Positions 25,423 through 33,748 of a stretch of 64,000 bases of DNA are shown piece after piece. This DNA is from Pseudomonadota bacterium (lineage in GTDB: Bacteria > Pseudomonadota > Gammaproteobacteria > Burkholderiales > Burkholderiaceae_C). The DNA lies in assembly GCA_963205115.1 (NCBI GenBank), contig CAUJHV010000007.1:1-64000 (forward strand), in the 5' to 3' direction. The notes beneath the pieces are model-generated. The model worked only from the letters and a program-made list of their open reading frames with translations. It was not told where the DNA came from and did no database searches. The position numbers and the translations under genes were made by a program. Position 1 is the stretch's first letter, and every line of letters begins with the position of its first letter.

Positions 25423-26610
25423 TCAGGCCGCCGCCAGGAAGCGCTCGGCCAGGCGCGTCCAGTAGGCCGCACCCACGGTCAGGATCTCGTCGTTGAAGTC
25501 GTAGCGCGGGTTGTGCAGCATCGCGCCCTCGCCGTTGCCCAGGCGCAGGAAGCTGCCCGGCTTGTGCTGCAGGTAGTACGCAAAATCCTCGCTGCCGGTC
25601 ACCGCGGGGAAATTGGCCACCACCTTGTCGGCACCGACCAGTTCGCGCGCCACTTCGCAGGCGAAGGCAGTTTCCGCGTCGCTGTTGATCACCACCGGGT
25701 AGCCGCGCTGGTAGTCGATCGTCACCTCGCCGCCATAACCCTGCACATGAGCGGTGACCAGTGTGCGGATGCGCTGCTCCAGCAGGTCGCGCACCTCGGG
25801 GTCGAAGGAGCGGATGCTCAGCGCCATGGTCGCCGTGTCGGGGATGACGTTTGCCGCCGAGCCGGCGTGCACCGCACCGATCGTCACAATGGCCGTCTGG
25901 CGCGGATCGATGTTGCGCGAGACGATGCTCTGCAGCGCCACGACCAGGCTGCCGACGATCAGCACCGGGTCCACCGTCTGCTGCGGGCGCGCCGCATGGC
26001 CGCCCTTGCCGTGGATGGTGATGTAGGCCGCGTCCGACGCCGCCATGAACGGCCCGCTGCCAAAGCCGAAGGTGCCGGTGGGCACGCCCGGCGAGTTGTG
26101 CAGGCCGAAGATGGCGTCGCAGGGGAAACGCTCGAACAGGCCGTCGGCAATCATGCGCTGCGCGCCGCTGTCCTGGCCGGCTTCTTCGGCAGGCTGGAAG
26201 ACGAGGTGCACCGTGCCCGAGAACTGCCGCGTGCGGGCCAGTTGCTGCGCGGCGCCCAGCAGCATGGTCGTGTGGCCGTCGTGGCCGCAGGCGTGCATCA
26301 CGCCGCCGCGCCGGCTGCTCCAGGGTTTGCCGCTGGCCTCGTCGATGGGCAGCGCATCCATGTCGGCCCGCAGCGCCACGCTGCGCGTGCCCGTGCCTTC
26401 GCGCAGGCTGCCCACCACGCCGTGGCCGCCCACGCCGCGCGTGACCTGCCAGCCCCATTCCTCGAGATGGCGCGCCACCAGGTCCGCGGTATCGGCCTCG
26501 GCGAACGACAGCTCCGGGTGCTGGTGGATGTGGCGCCGCGTGGCGCTCAGGAAGCCGGCGGCGCCGGACAGGTCGTTCAGCTCGCAGAAGCAGCGCAGGC
26601 GGGATGACAT
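25423..26610 (-). CDS. M20 family amidohydrolase (hippurate/peptidase-type)
   Basis: 395-residue zinc-dependent amidohydrolase. Visible parts are HIHQHPELSFAE, the metal-binding HACGHDGHTTMLLG, the catalytic/metal Glu pair in FQPAEEAGQ, the dimerisation domain with TIHGKGGHAARP, and a late GSEDFAYYLQHKPG. This matches the M20D group (hippurate hydrolase, IAA-amino acid hydrolase, N-acyl-amino-acid hydrolase). GAGGA lies seven bases before the ATG. First gene of the run toward the VOC gene, 57 bases before the Bug protein. Confidence 0.92.
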   Translation of the reverse strand: MSSRLRCFCELNDLSGAAGFLSATRRHIHQHPELSFAEADTADLVARHLEEWGWQVTRGVGGHGVVGSLREGTGTRSVALRADMDALPIDEASGKPWSSRRGGVMHACGHDGHTTMLLGAAQQLARTRQFSGTVHLVFQPAEEAGQDSGAQRMIADGLFERFPCDAIFGLHNSPGVPTGTFGFGSGPFMAASDAAYITIHGKGGHAARPQQTVDPVLIVGSLVVALQSIVSRNIDPRQTAIVTIGAVHAGSAANVIPDTATMALSIRSFDPEVRDLLEQRIRTLVTAHVQGYGGEVTIDYQRGYPVVINSDAETAFACEVARELVGADKVVANFPAVTGSEDFAYYLQHKPGSFLRLGNGEGAMLHNPRYDFNDEILTVGAAYWTRLAERFLAAA

Positions 26611-26654
26611 CGGCGGGTCCTCGACGAAGGGGGTGTCGGGCCATTCTGCACGTT

Positions 26655-26718
26655 GCGCCCGTCGGCAGGGAGCGGCCTGGCCCACCCCATGGGCACACGT
26701 GCGCAGGCCGACGGGCGC
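26655..26718. repeat. Perfect 12-bp inverted repeat with 40-base loop
   Basis: GCGCCCGTCGGC (26655-26666) and GCCGACGGGCGC (26707-26718) are exact complements in the 121-base gap between the radical SAM stop and the M20 start (both minus strand). It may end the AmmeMemoRadiSam transcript; there is no T run. Another reading is an operator upstream of the M20 gene. Confidence 0.5.
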
Positions 26719-26731
26719 TGCGCGGCCGGTC

Positions 26732-27841
26732 TCAGGCGGCCTGCAGCCGCACGGGGATGCGGCGGTTGCCCAGCGCCCGCGGATCCAGCCCCGCGCCGAA
26801 GCGTCCCGCCAGCCGGGTGCCGCATTGCGGGCAGGCGCCCTGCGCATCCAGCGCGTAGGCGGTGATGGCGTGCCAGTCGCGGCGGATCAGCGCAGCTCCG
26901 CAGCCGGTGCAGGACGTGGTGGCCCCCGCGGGGTCGCGCACGTTGCCGGTGTAGACGTGGCGCAGGCCTTGCGCCAGCCCGATCTCGCGTGCGCGCTGCA
27001 GCGTCTGCGTCGGCGTGGGCGGCACATCGCCCATCCGGTAGGCCGGGTGGAAGGCCGTGAAGTGCAGCGGCACCTCGGGGCCCAGCTGCGTATGCACCCA
27101 GCGCGTGAGCGCCTCGATCTCGGGCGTGCTGTCGTTGGCGCCGGGAATCAGCAGCGTGGTGATCTCGAGCCAGCAATCCGTCTCGTGGTGGATGTAGGCC
27201 AGCGTGTCCAGCACCGGCGCCAGATGCGCGCCGGTCTGCTGCATGTAGAAGTGGTCGGTGAAGGCCTTCAAGTCGACGTTGGCCGCGTCCATCTTCGCGA
27301 AGAGCGCGCGCCGCGGCTCGGCGTGGATGTAGCCGGCCGTCACCGCCACCGTCTGCACGCCGCGGGCGTGGCAGGCATCGGCCGTGTCCATCGCATATTC
27401 GGCAAAGATCACCGGGTCGTTGTAGGTGAAGGCCACGCTGTGGCAGCCGCTCTGCACGGCCGCGTCGGCGATGCGCGCCGGCGAGGCCTGGTCCATGAGC
27501 CGGTCCATCTCGCGGCTCTTGGAGATGTCCCAGTTCTGGCAGAACTTGCAGGCCAGGTTGCAGCCCGCGGTGCCGAAGCTGAAGACGCGGCTGCCGGGGT
27601 GGAAGTGGTTCAGCGGCTTCTTTTCGATGGGGTCGACACAGAAGCCCGAACTGCGGCCGTGGGTCGTCAGGACCATGCGCTCACCCTCGCGGGCACGCAC
27701 GAAGCACAGGCCACGCTGGCCGGCGTGCAGCCGGCACTCGCGCGGACACAGGTCGCACTGCAGGCGGCCGTCCGGCAGCGCATGCCACCAGCGCGCCGCG
27801 GTGGCGTTGTCGAAGCGCTCGGGTGGCGTGGGGGCGTTCAT
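26732..27841 (-). CDS. amrS: AmmeMemoRadiSam system radical SAM enzyme
   Basis: 369 residues. The radical SAM cluster cysteines are Cys 94, 98 and 101 (TAGCNLACKFCQNWDISK), following the family-typical KKPLNHFHPGSRVFSFG. An N-terminal Cys set (29, 32, 36, 46) and a C-terminal pair of CxxC knuckles (311/314, 337/340; the second in CPQCGTR) could hold extra iron-sulfur clusters or zinc. Substrate is unknown for the whole family. Its start lies 34 bases after the stop of the MEMO1-AMMECR1 fusion, its genetic partner, and they form one transcription unit. Confidence 0.92.
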   Translation of the reverse strand: MNAPTPPERFDNATAARWWHALPDGRLQCDLCPRECRLHAGQRGLCFVRAREGERMVLTTHGRSSGFCVDPIEKKPLNHFHPGSRVFSFGTAGCNLACKFCQNWDISKSREMDRLMDQASPARIADAAVQSGCHSVAFTYNDPVIFAEYAMDTADACHARGVQTVAVTAGYIHAEPRRALFAKMDAANVDLKAFTDHFYMQQTGAHLAPVLDTLAYIHHETDCWLEITTLLIPGANDSTPEIEALTRWVHTQLGPEVPLHFTAFHPAYRMGDVPPTPTQTLQRAREIGLAQGLRHVYTGNVRDPAGATTSCTGCGAALIRRDWHAITAYALDAQGACPQCGTRLAGRFGAGLDPRALGNRRIPVRLQAA

Positions 27842-27875
27842 CGGTTCAGCGGCATTCGACGGATGGCTGCCGCGC

Positions 27876-29249
27876 TCACTCGAAGCTGCGCACGCGGTAG
27901 CGCGCGAGCCGGATGTCCGGCGCCCAGAAGTCGGTGGCCAGTCCGGCCTTGCGCTTGAGCGCGGCCAGGAAGGCCGCCGGCGCCGGCAATTGCTCCCAGA
28001 CCTGCGGCAGGAAGGTGGCCCGGTGATCGCGCCACTGCAGGATGACGCCGTCCTGGCCGGGCTGCAGGCGCGCGAGTGCCTGCGCTTCGGTGTCTGCCGG
28101 CGGCCAGGGCTGGGCCGCGCCCAGCAGCGAGACTTCCAGCTTCAGGCCCGGCCACTCGGCCGCCGTCAGCGGGGCGAAGCGCGGGTCGTCGAAGGCCGCA
28201 GCGGCCGCGTTGTGCCGCACGCTGTCTTCCAGCGACATCCCCGGCTCCAGGTGGCCGATGCAGCCACGCAGCGCGCCCTGGGCATCGTGCAGGGTCACGA
28301 AGACAGCGCCCGGTTCGGCCATCGCGGGGTGCGGCGCTTCGGGCCGCGTCGGCAGGCCCAGTCGATTGCTGATGGCGTTGCGGGCGCGGGTGAGCAAGGC
28401 CGTGCCCAGTGCATCGTCTGTCGAAGCGGCGGGCTGCTCGAAGGCCAGCGCGCCGTAGCCGACCACACGTGTGCGGTCGCCGGCGGTATCGCCGGAATTG
28501 CACAGCGCCAGCACGCGCGGCTTCAGGCCGTGCTGACGTGCCGACTGCAAGGCGCCGTTGAGCGCACGCGCGCCGCAGGCTTCGTTCGGCCGGATATCGG
28601 TGGCGAAGCCCGTCAGGCGCTGCACCGTGCGGCGGTCGATGGCCTGCGCCTGCGCATAGGGCAGGTAGTGCGACAGGTCGCTGCTGACGAGCACCAGGGT
28701 CTCGTCGCCACCCCACAGCCGATCGACCACCTGGGCGACCTGCCCCGGGTTGGCATCGCCCACGGCCAGCGGCAGCAGCGAAAAACCCGGCGGCAGCAGC
28801 ATCTGCAGGAAGGGCAGCTGCACCTCGAGCGCATGTTCGTGCACGTGCGGGCGGTCGTCGCGCTGCACCTGCGGCAAGCCGGTGATGGCCTGGAGCGCGG
28901 CGTGGTCGACGGGCACGCGGCCCAGCGGCGTCTCGAAGGCGTCGGCCGTGGGCACGGCCAGGCCGCGCACCGGCACCCGATGCACCGGCGCGAGCAGCAC
29001 CACACGCCGCAGCTGCGCCGCGAAGGGCTTCAGGCAGGCATAGGCGGACGCCGCCACGTCGCCTGAATAGGCATAGCCGGCATGCGGAACGATCAGCAGC
29101 TTGGGCCGCCCGGCGCCCGCCGGCGTCACCGCGCGCACGGCGGCGGCTTCGAGCGCGGCTTGAACCTGGCGGGCCAGTTCAGCGGATGCGGCCGGGTAGA
29201 ACAGGCCGGCAACGGCGGCGGGGCGGGTGTGGGTAGAAGCGGTGGTCAT
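27876..29249 (-). CDS. amrB: AmmeMemoRadiSam proteins B and A fused (MEMO1-AMMECR1)
   Basis: 457 residues. The MEMO1-like domain (about 8-270) keeps residues equivalent to the iron ligands of the human protein: His 56 in VPHAGYAYSG, His 90 in APVHRVPV and Cys 250 in LALCNSGDTAG, plus Asp 191-His 194 in SSDLSHYLP. The AMMECR1 domain (about 278-457) carries the signature LRGCIGHLEP at 327-336. A purine-rich GGGGAGGG site precedes ATG 29249. Fusion of the two domains is known in other bacteria. The biochemical role of the system is unknown. Confidence 0.92.
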   Translation of the reverse strand: MTTASTHTRPAAVAGLFYPAASAELARQVQAALEAAAVRAVTPAGAGRPKLLIVPHAGYAYSGDVAASAYACLKPFAAQLRRVVLLAPVHRVPVRGLAVPTADAFETPLGRVPVDHAALQAITGLPQVQRDDRPHVHEHALEVQLPFLQMLLPPGFSLLPLAVGDANPGQVAQVVDRLWGGDETLVLVSSDLSHYLPYAQAQAIDRRTVQRLTGFATDIRPNEACGARALNGALQSARQHGLKPRVLALCNSGDTAGDRTRVVGYGALAFEQPAASTDDALGTALLTRARNAISNRLGLPTRPEAPHPAMAEPGAVFVTLHDAQGALRGCIGHLEPGMSLEDSVRHNAAAAAFDDPRFAPLTAAEWPGLKLEVSLLGAAQPWPPADTEAQALARLQPGQDGVILQWRDHRATFLPQVWEQLPAPAAFLAALKRKAGLATDFWAPDIRLARYRVRSFE

Positions 29250-29593
29250 CCAGGATTTCCCTCCCCTTGATATGAGGTCCGGGCAAGTCCTTGCAAGCGC
29301 CTGTCCGTGCGCGGGACGTGGCATCGAGCGTCAACCGAGTGTGCGTCTTCGTCGCGCCCGTGGAAAGCGCGATGTACCTGGGTGCAGCGGGGTCAATCGC
29401 AAGGACCGCTGCCGGCGCCCTTTGCTCCCGACGCGCGCGCCGCGCCATGGGGTTTGCCCGGACATCCAACCCAGGTACTTGGGGGCCCTCGGTGCCGTGA
29501 AGCCCTCCTAAACTGCGAGCCGTTTTGATGCGGGGTCTGACCGTTCAGTCCAGCGTCTGCGATCTGCGCCAAACGGTTGCGCGAAGGAGTTCC
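29250..29593. other. Divergent intergenic region between the MEMO1-AMMECR1 and SGNH genes
   Basis: 344 bases without a convincing gene. On the minus side TTGCAA (29291-29296) and CATATC (29269-29274), 16 bases apart, could form a promoter, although the start point would fall inside the ribosome-binding site. A short plus-strand frame near 29371 lacks a ribosome-binding site and family features. On the plus side AGGAG directly precedes the SGNH ATG. Confidence 0.5.
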
Positions 29594-30616
29594 ATGACGC
29601 GTCTGCTGTACGAATACCACCCCGTGGTCGGCTATCGATTCGTGCCCGGTGTCCGGGCACGGGTACGGCACGAGGGCGGCGGCTACCTGGTGCGGGCCAA
29701 CGCCGCGGGCTTTCGCAGCCACCGCGAACCGGCCGACCCCCCGGCCAACGGCGGCGCGCGCATCTTCCTCTTCGGCGATTCCTACACCGCCGGTGAAGGT
29801 GTCAGCAATGCCGACCGCTTCGGCGAGCAGCTCGAGGCGCGCGTGCCGGGGCTGGAGATCCACAACTTCGGCCTGCCGGGTTCTGGCACCGACCAGCAGT
29901 ACCTGGCCTGGCGCGAATTTGCGCGCGAGTCTGCGCACGACGTGCTGCTGCTGTGCCCGATGGTCGAAAACGTGCGGCGCAACCCCGACACGCACCGCCT
30001 GACGCAAAGCGCCTCCGACGGCCGTCTGGTGCTGCGCGCCAAGCCCTACTTCACGCTGCAGGGCGACACGCTGCAGCTGCAGCACCAGCCCGTGCCCAAG
30101 GGCGTGGTGACGCAGGACCGCATCCCGCAGGACGTGAAGGCCTCCAACCTCGAGCCCGATGACGGCTCGCGCGGCGCAGCCCGCCGGCTGGTGGACGCCA
30201 TCGATGCACGGCTGCCCGGCTTTCGCGGCCTGACCAAGCGCCTGCGCGGGGTGGCCTGGCCGCCCGAGTACGAACGCGCCGACGACCCTGGCTGGCGCCT
30301 GATGCGCGCGATCCTGCTGCAGTGGATGCGCGACAGCCGTGTGCCCGTGCTGCTGTGCCCCTTGCCCACCTTCGCGCACATCGACGGCGAACTGCGACCC
30401 GACGGCTACCTGGCGCGCTTCACCGAAGTGGCCCGCGAAGGCGGCGCGCAGTTCATCAACATCCTGCCCGCCTTGAGCCGGCGCCCGGCCAAGGAACGCG
30501 AACGCATGCGCTTCGAGCACGACGAACACCCCACGCCCTTCGGCCACCGCTGTCTGGCCGAGGCCATGGCGCCTGAGCTCAAGGCCTGGCTGGATGCACG
30601 AAAGGCGCAGCCATGA
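29594..30616 (+). CDS. SGNH/GDSL-type hydrolase
   Basis: 340 residues. The nucleophile Ser 63 is in IFLFGDSYTAGEG; an oxyanion Gly is likely in FGLPGSGTDQQY, and the C-terminal Asp 310/His 312 lie in EHDEHPTPFGH. Relatives add or remove acetyl groups on polysaccharides. No signal peptide, so cytoplasmic or acting before export. I chose ATG 29594, which has AGGAG five bases upstream. The stop overlaps the carbamoyltransferase start (ATGA), so the two are translationally coupled. Confidence 0.85.
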   Translation: MTRLLYEYHPVVGYRFVPGVRARVRHEGGGYLVRANAAGFRSHREPADPPANGGARIFLFGDSYTAGEGVSNADRFGEQLEARVPGLEIHNFGLPGSGTDQQYLAWREFARESAHDVLLLCPMVENVRRNPDTHRLTQSASDGRLVLRAKPYFTLQGDTLQLQHQPVPKGVVTQDRIPQDVKASNLEPDDGSRGAARRLVDAIDARLPGFRGLTKRLRGVAWPPEYERADDPGWRLMRAILLQWMRDSRVPVLLCPLPTFAHIDGELRPDGYLARFTEVAREGGAQFINILPALSRRPAKERERMRFEHDEHPTPFGHRCLAEAMAPELKAWLDARKAQP

Positions 30617-32457
30617 ACGCCACAGCTACCCGTCCCGTTCATGTGCTCGGCATTTCGGGCCTGTACCACGACTCGGCGGCTGCGCTGGTCAGCGACGGCG
30701 TCATCGTCGCCGCAGCACAGGAAGAGCGCTTCACGCGCAAGAAGCACGACCCGCGCTTCCCGGTGCATGCCATCAACTTCTGCCTGGAGCAGGCCAATCT
30801 CGAGGCACGCGAGCTCTCGGCCGTCGTCTACTACGAGAACCCGGTGCTGGTCATGGACCGCATCGTGCGCACGGTGGTCGACGCCGGCCAGCGTGGCCTC
30901 AAACCCTGGCTGGACGGCGCGCCCTCGCAACTCGGCACCAAGCTGTTTCTCGAAGAACTGGTGCGCCGCGAGCTGAAATGCGACGTGCCCGTGCTCTACG
31001 GCGAACACCACGTCTCGCACGCCGCCAGCGCCTTCCTGCCCTCGCCTTTCGACGAAGCGGCCATCCTCACGATCGACGGCGTGGGCGAGTGGGCCACGAC
31101 CACCATGGCGCGCGGCGGGCCCGAAGGCATCCGGCTGCTCAAGGAGATCCGCTTCCCGCACTCGGTGGGCCTGCTGTACAGCGCCATCACGCAGTACTGC
31201 GGCTTCAAGGTCAACTCCGGCGAGTACAAGCTGATGGGTCTGGCGCCCTACGGCAAGCCGCGTTACGCCGATCTCATCGAGAAGCACCTGATCGACCTGA
31301 AGGACGACGGCTCGTTCCGGCTGGACATGTCCTACTTCGCCTACACGCACGAACTGCGCATGACGGGCGAGAAGCTGCACGACTTGCTGGGCGGACCGCC
31401 GCGCGAGCCCGAGAGCCGCATCTCCAGACGCGACTGCGACCTGGCGGCCTCGATCCAGGCCGTGACCGAAAAGATCGTCATCCGCCTGGCGCGCCACCTG
31501 CGCGAGGTCACCGGGCTGCGCAAGCTGTGCATGGCTGGCGGCGTCGCGTTGAACTGCGTGGCCACCGGCAAGCTGATCCAGGAAAAGATCTTCGACGAGA
31601 TCTGGGTGCAGCCGGCCGCCGGCGACGCGGGCGGCGCGCTGGGTGCGGCGCTGGCGGCCTCGCAGGCCTGCTTCCACACGCCGCGCCCGGCGTCGGTGGC
31701 AGGCCGCGACCTGCAGGCCGGCTCCTACCTCGGCCCGGACTACTCGAATGCGGAAGTCCAGGCTTTCCTGCACCTGCACGACTACCCCTACCAGCGGATG
31801 TCGGACGCCGAGCGCGCCAAGTTCCTCGCCCAGCGCCTGGCCGCCGGTCAGGTGGTGGGTTATGCCGTGGGCCGCGCGGAGTTCGGGCCGCGCGCGCTGG
31901 GGTCGCGCTCGATCCTGGGCGATCCGCGCAACGCCGAGACGCAATCGGTGATGAACCTGAAGATCAAGTACCGCGAGTCGTTCCGGCCCTTCGCGCCTTC
32001 GGTGCTGCGCGAGAACTGCGCGGACTGGTTCGATCTGGATGCCGACAGCCCCTACATGCTGGTTGTCGCGCCGGTTCGCGAGGACCTGCGGCTGCCGTTC
32101 ACGCAGGGCGACGACGAGGACGACCTGATCGCGGTGGTCAACCGGCAGCGCTCTTCCGTGCCGGCCATCACGCACGTGGACTACAGCGCGCGCATCCAGA
32201 CCGTGGAGGCCGCGGTCAAGCCCGACTACCACGCGCTGATCGACGAATTCCGCCAGCTCACCGGCGTGCCGATGGTGGTGAATACCTCGTTCAACGTGCG
32301 CGGCGAGCCGATGGTGCTGTCGCCCGAAGATGCCTACCGGTGCTTCATGCGCACCGACATGGACGTGCTGGTGCTGGAGAACTGTGTGCTGCTCAAGACC
32401 GAACAGCCGGTCTTCGACGACGGCACCGACTGGAAGATGGAGTACGAACTTGACTGA
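30613..32457 (+). CDS. Carbamoyltransferase, NodU/CmcH/TobZ type
   Basis: 614 residues in two domains: a Kae1-like N-terminal domain (about 1-360) with the metal site of the family (GLYHDSAAA, His 132-His 136 in EHHVSHAASAF, Asp 155 in LTIDGVGEWA), and a YrdC-like C-terminal domain with FGPRALGSRSILGDPR and the late VVNTSFNVRGEPMV. It transfers carbamoyl from carbamoyl phosphate via carbamoyl-AMP to a hydroxyl group. Substrates in the family include Nod factors, cephalosporins and tobramycin; the substrate here is unknown. Translationally coupled to both neighbours. Confidence 0.94.
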   Translation: MNATATRPVHVLGISGLYHDSAAALVSDGVIVAAAQEERFTRKKHDPRFPVHAINFCLEQANLEARELSAVVYYENPVLVMDRIVRTVVDAGQRGLKPWLDGAPSQLGTKLFLEELVRRELKCDVPVLYGEHHVSHAASAFLPSPFDEAAILTIDGVGEWATTTMARGGPEGIRLLKEIRFPHSVGLLYSAITQYCGFKVNSGEYKLMGLAPYGKPRYADLIEKHLIDLKDDGSFRLDMSYFAYTHELRMTGEKLHDLLGGPPREPESRISRRDCDLAASIQAVTEKIVIRLARHLREVTGLRKLCMAGGVALNCVATGKLIQEKIFDEIWVQPAAGDAGGALGAALAASQACFHTPRPASVAGRDLQAGSYLGPDYSNAEVQAFLHLHDYPYQRMSDAERAKFLAQRLAAGQVVGYAVGRAEFGPRALGSRSILGDPRNAETQSVMNLKIKYRESFRPFAPSVLRENCADWFDLDADSPYMLVVAPVREDLRLPFTQGDDEDDLIAVVNRQRSSVPAITHVDYSARIQTVEAAVKPDYHALIDEFRQLTGVPMVVNTSFNVRGEPMVLSPEDAYRCFMRTDMDVLVLENCVLLKTEQPVFDDGTDWKMEYELD

Positions 32458-32815
32458 TCCCCAGACCACCGATGCCCAGGCCGCGGCACAGGCAGCCGAG
32501 GACGCCGCCTTCCTCGAGCGCTTCTTCCGCGAACGGCTGCTGCCGCTGGCCCAGCAACCCGGATGGCAGGCCTCGCCGGCCGGGCCGCAGCCGGAGCTGG
32601 CCAGCTACTGGATCTCGCGCGGCGACCATCTGGTGACGGCCGACGACTTCCATCTGCGCCTGGGCAACGAAGCCGCGATCGCCACTGCGCTGGACGCCCA
32701 CTGGCAGGGCACGCCGATGGCCGGTCTCGGCTCGCAGCTGGCGGCCATGACCGGCCGCTTCAAGGGCCGGGAGCAGAAGGACAGCGTGTCGTCCTTCGTC
32801 TACGAGATGTTCTGA
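32450..32815 (+). CDS. Small protein downstream of the carbamoyltransferase (TTG start)
   Basis: 121 residues from a TTG at 32450, chosen because GGAG lies seven bases before it and the product then begins MTDPQTTDAQAAAQAAEDAA. It overlaps the carbamoyltransferase end by eight bases. The body is acidic and helical with FLERFFRERLLPLAQQPGW and YWISRGDHLVTADDFHLRLG; no membrane segment, no catalytic motif. I do not recognise it. Given the coupling, it may be a partner or chaperone of the carbamoyltransferase. Confidence 0.65.
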   Translation: MTDPQTTDAQAAAQAAEDAAFLERFFRERLLPLAQQPGWQASPAGPQPELASYWISRGDHLVTADDFHLRLGNEAAIATALDAHWQGTPMAGLGSQLAAMTGRFKGREQKDSVSSFVYEMF

Positions 32816-32889
32816 TCGGCAAGCGGGCGCGCGGGTGTGTCCCGCGGCCCACCGCCGGGGCGGCCCTGCATCGAAGAGCCGCCTCTCGT

Positions 32890-32913
32890 GGCGTCCCGGC
32901 GCGTGGGGACGCC
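32890..32913. terminator. GC-rich hairpin between convergent genes
   Basis: Perfect 8-bp stem GGCGTCCC / GGGACGCC with an 8-base loop, between the 121-aa gene and the DUF4126 gene that converge here. No U-tract. Confidence 0.45.
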
Positions 32914-32929
32914 AGAAGTCCGAGCGACC

Positions 32930-33631
32930 TCAGCCCGCCTGCATCGCCTGCGGCGACACCCAGCCCCTGACGCGCCGGAACAGGCCGCGCAGGAAGCGGA
33001 ACAGCACGACCGTCAGCACCAGGCCCACCACCACCGCCACGGCCAGCGCGCCGAAGAACCAGTACGGTTCGTTCCACGACAGCCAGAGCATGCCCGGCAC
33101 GGCCGCGTCGCCCAGCAGCGACAGCCCGATGTTCGAGAAGGGTTCCGGCGAGGTATTCACCGCCGCGCGCGTGGTGGCCTTGGCCACGTGGCTGGACGCC
33201 GCCAGCGTGCCGCCGGCCAGCGCCGCGACCATCGCCCAGGTTTGGTGATCGCCGCCAAAAACCCCCGCGGCCAAGGCGGCGCCGGCCGGCACGCGCAGGA
33301 AGGTGTGGACGCTGTCCCAGATGGAATCCAGGCCCGGGATCTTGTCCGCAAAAAACTCGACCGTCAGCAGCGCCCCGGAGGCCGCCAGCATGATCGGGTT
33401 CTCCAGCACGTGCAGGCCCGAAGGCAGCGGCACCCAGCCCAGGTAGCCGGCCAGGCCCGTCAGAAAGACCACGGCGTACAGGCGGATGCCGCTGGCCCAG
33501 CCCATGGCCGCGGCCACCGCCATCAGCTGCGTGGTGTCCAACTGGCCCAGCATCTGGGCGGCACCGGCCGCACCGGCACTGGCTGCACCGAGCGCCGCCT
33601 GCGCGGCTTGTGCTGCATTCATCGCATCCAT
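32930..33631 (-). CDS. DUF4126 family membrane protein
   Basis: 233 residues with about six hydrophobic segments. Family signatures: SGIRLYAVVFLTGLAGYLGW, EFFADKIPGLDSIWDSVHTF and AAVNTSPEPFSNIGLSLLGD. The role of the family is not established. AGGAGAG precedes ATG 33631 by five bases. The preceding 40 residues are Ala/Gly-rich and likely disordered or weakly helical. Its stop converges with the 121-aa gene across a hairpin, and it lies 117 bases downstream of the glycosidase gene on the same strand. Confidence 0.85.
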   Translation of the reverse strand: MDAMNAAQAAQAALGAASAGAAGAAQMLGQLDTTQLMAVAAAMGWASGIRLYAVVFLTGLAGYLGWVPLPSGLHVLENPIMLAASGALLTVEFFADKIPGLDSIWDSVHTFLRVPAGAALAAGVFGGDHQTWAMVAALAGGTLAASSHVAKATTRAAVNTSPEPFSNIGLSLLGDAAVPGMLWLSWNEPYWFFGALAVAVVVGLVLTVVLFRFLRGLFRRVRGWVSPQAMQAG

Positions 33632-33748
33632 CGCGACTCTCCTTCCCGACGTCCTCGTCCTGCGTTTTCCCGCACTTTTCCGCGTCTCCCGCGTGGGCAC
33701 CCCTTCGCCCAGCGCCAGCGGCAGACCCGTAACGCGCGAGCCCGCCGT

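Noticed and set aside
29371..29500. Short plus-strand frame in the MEMO1-SGNH intergenic region
   Set aside because: No ribosome-binding site and biased Arg/Ala/Ser content; most likely chance.
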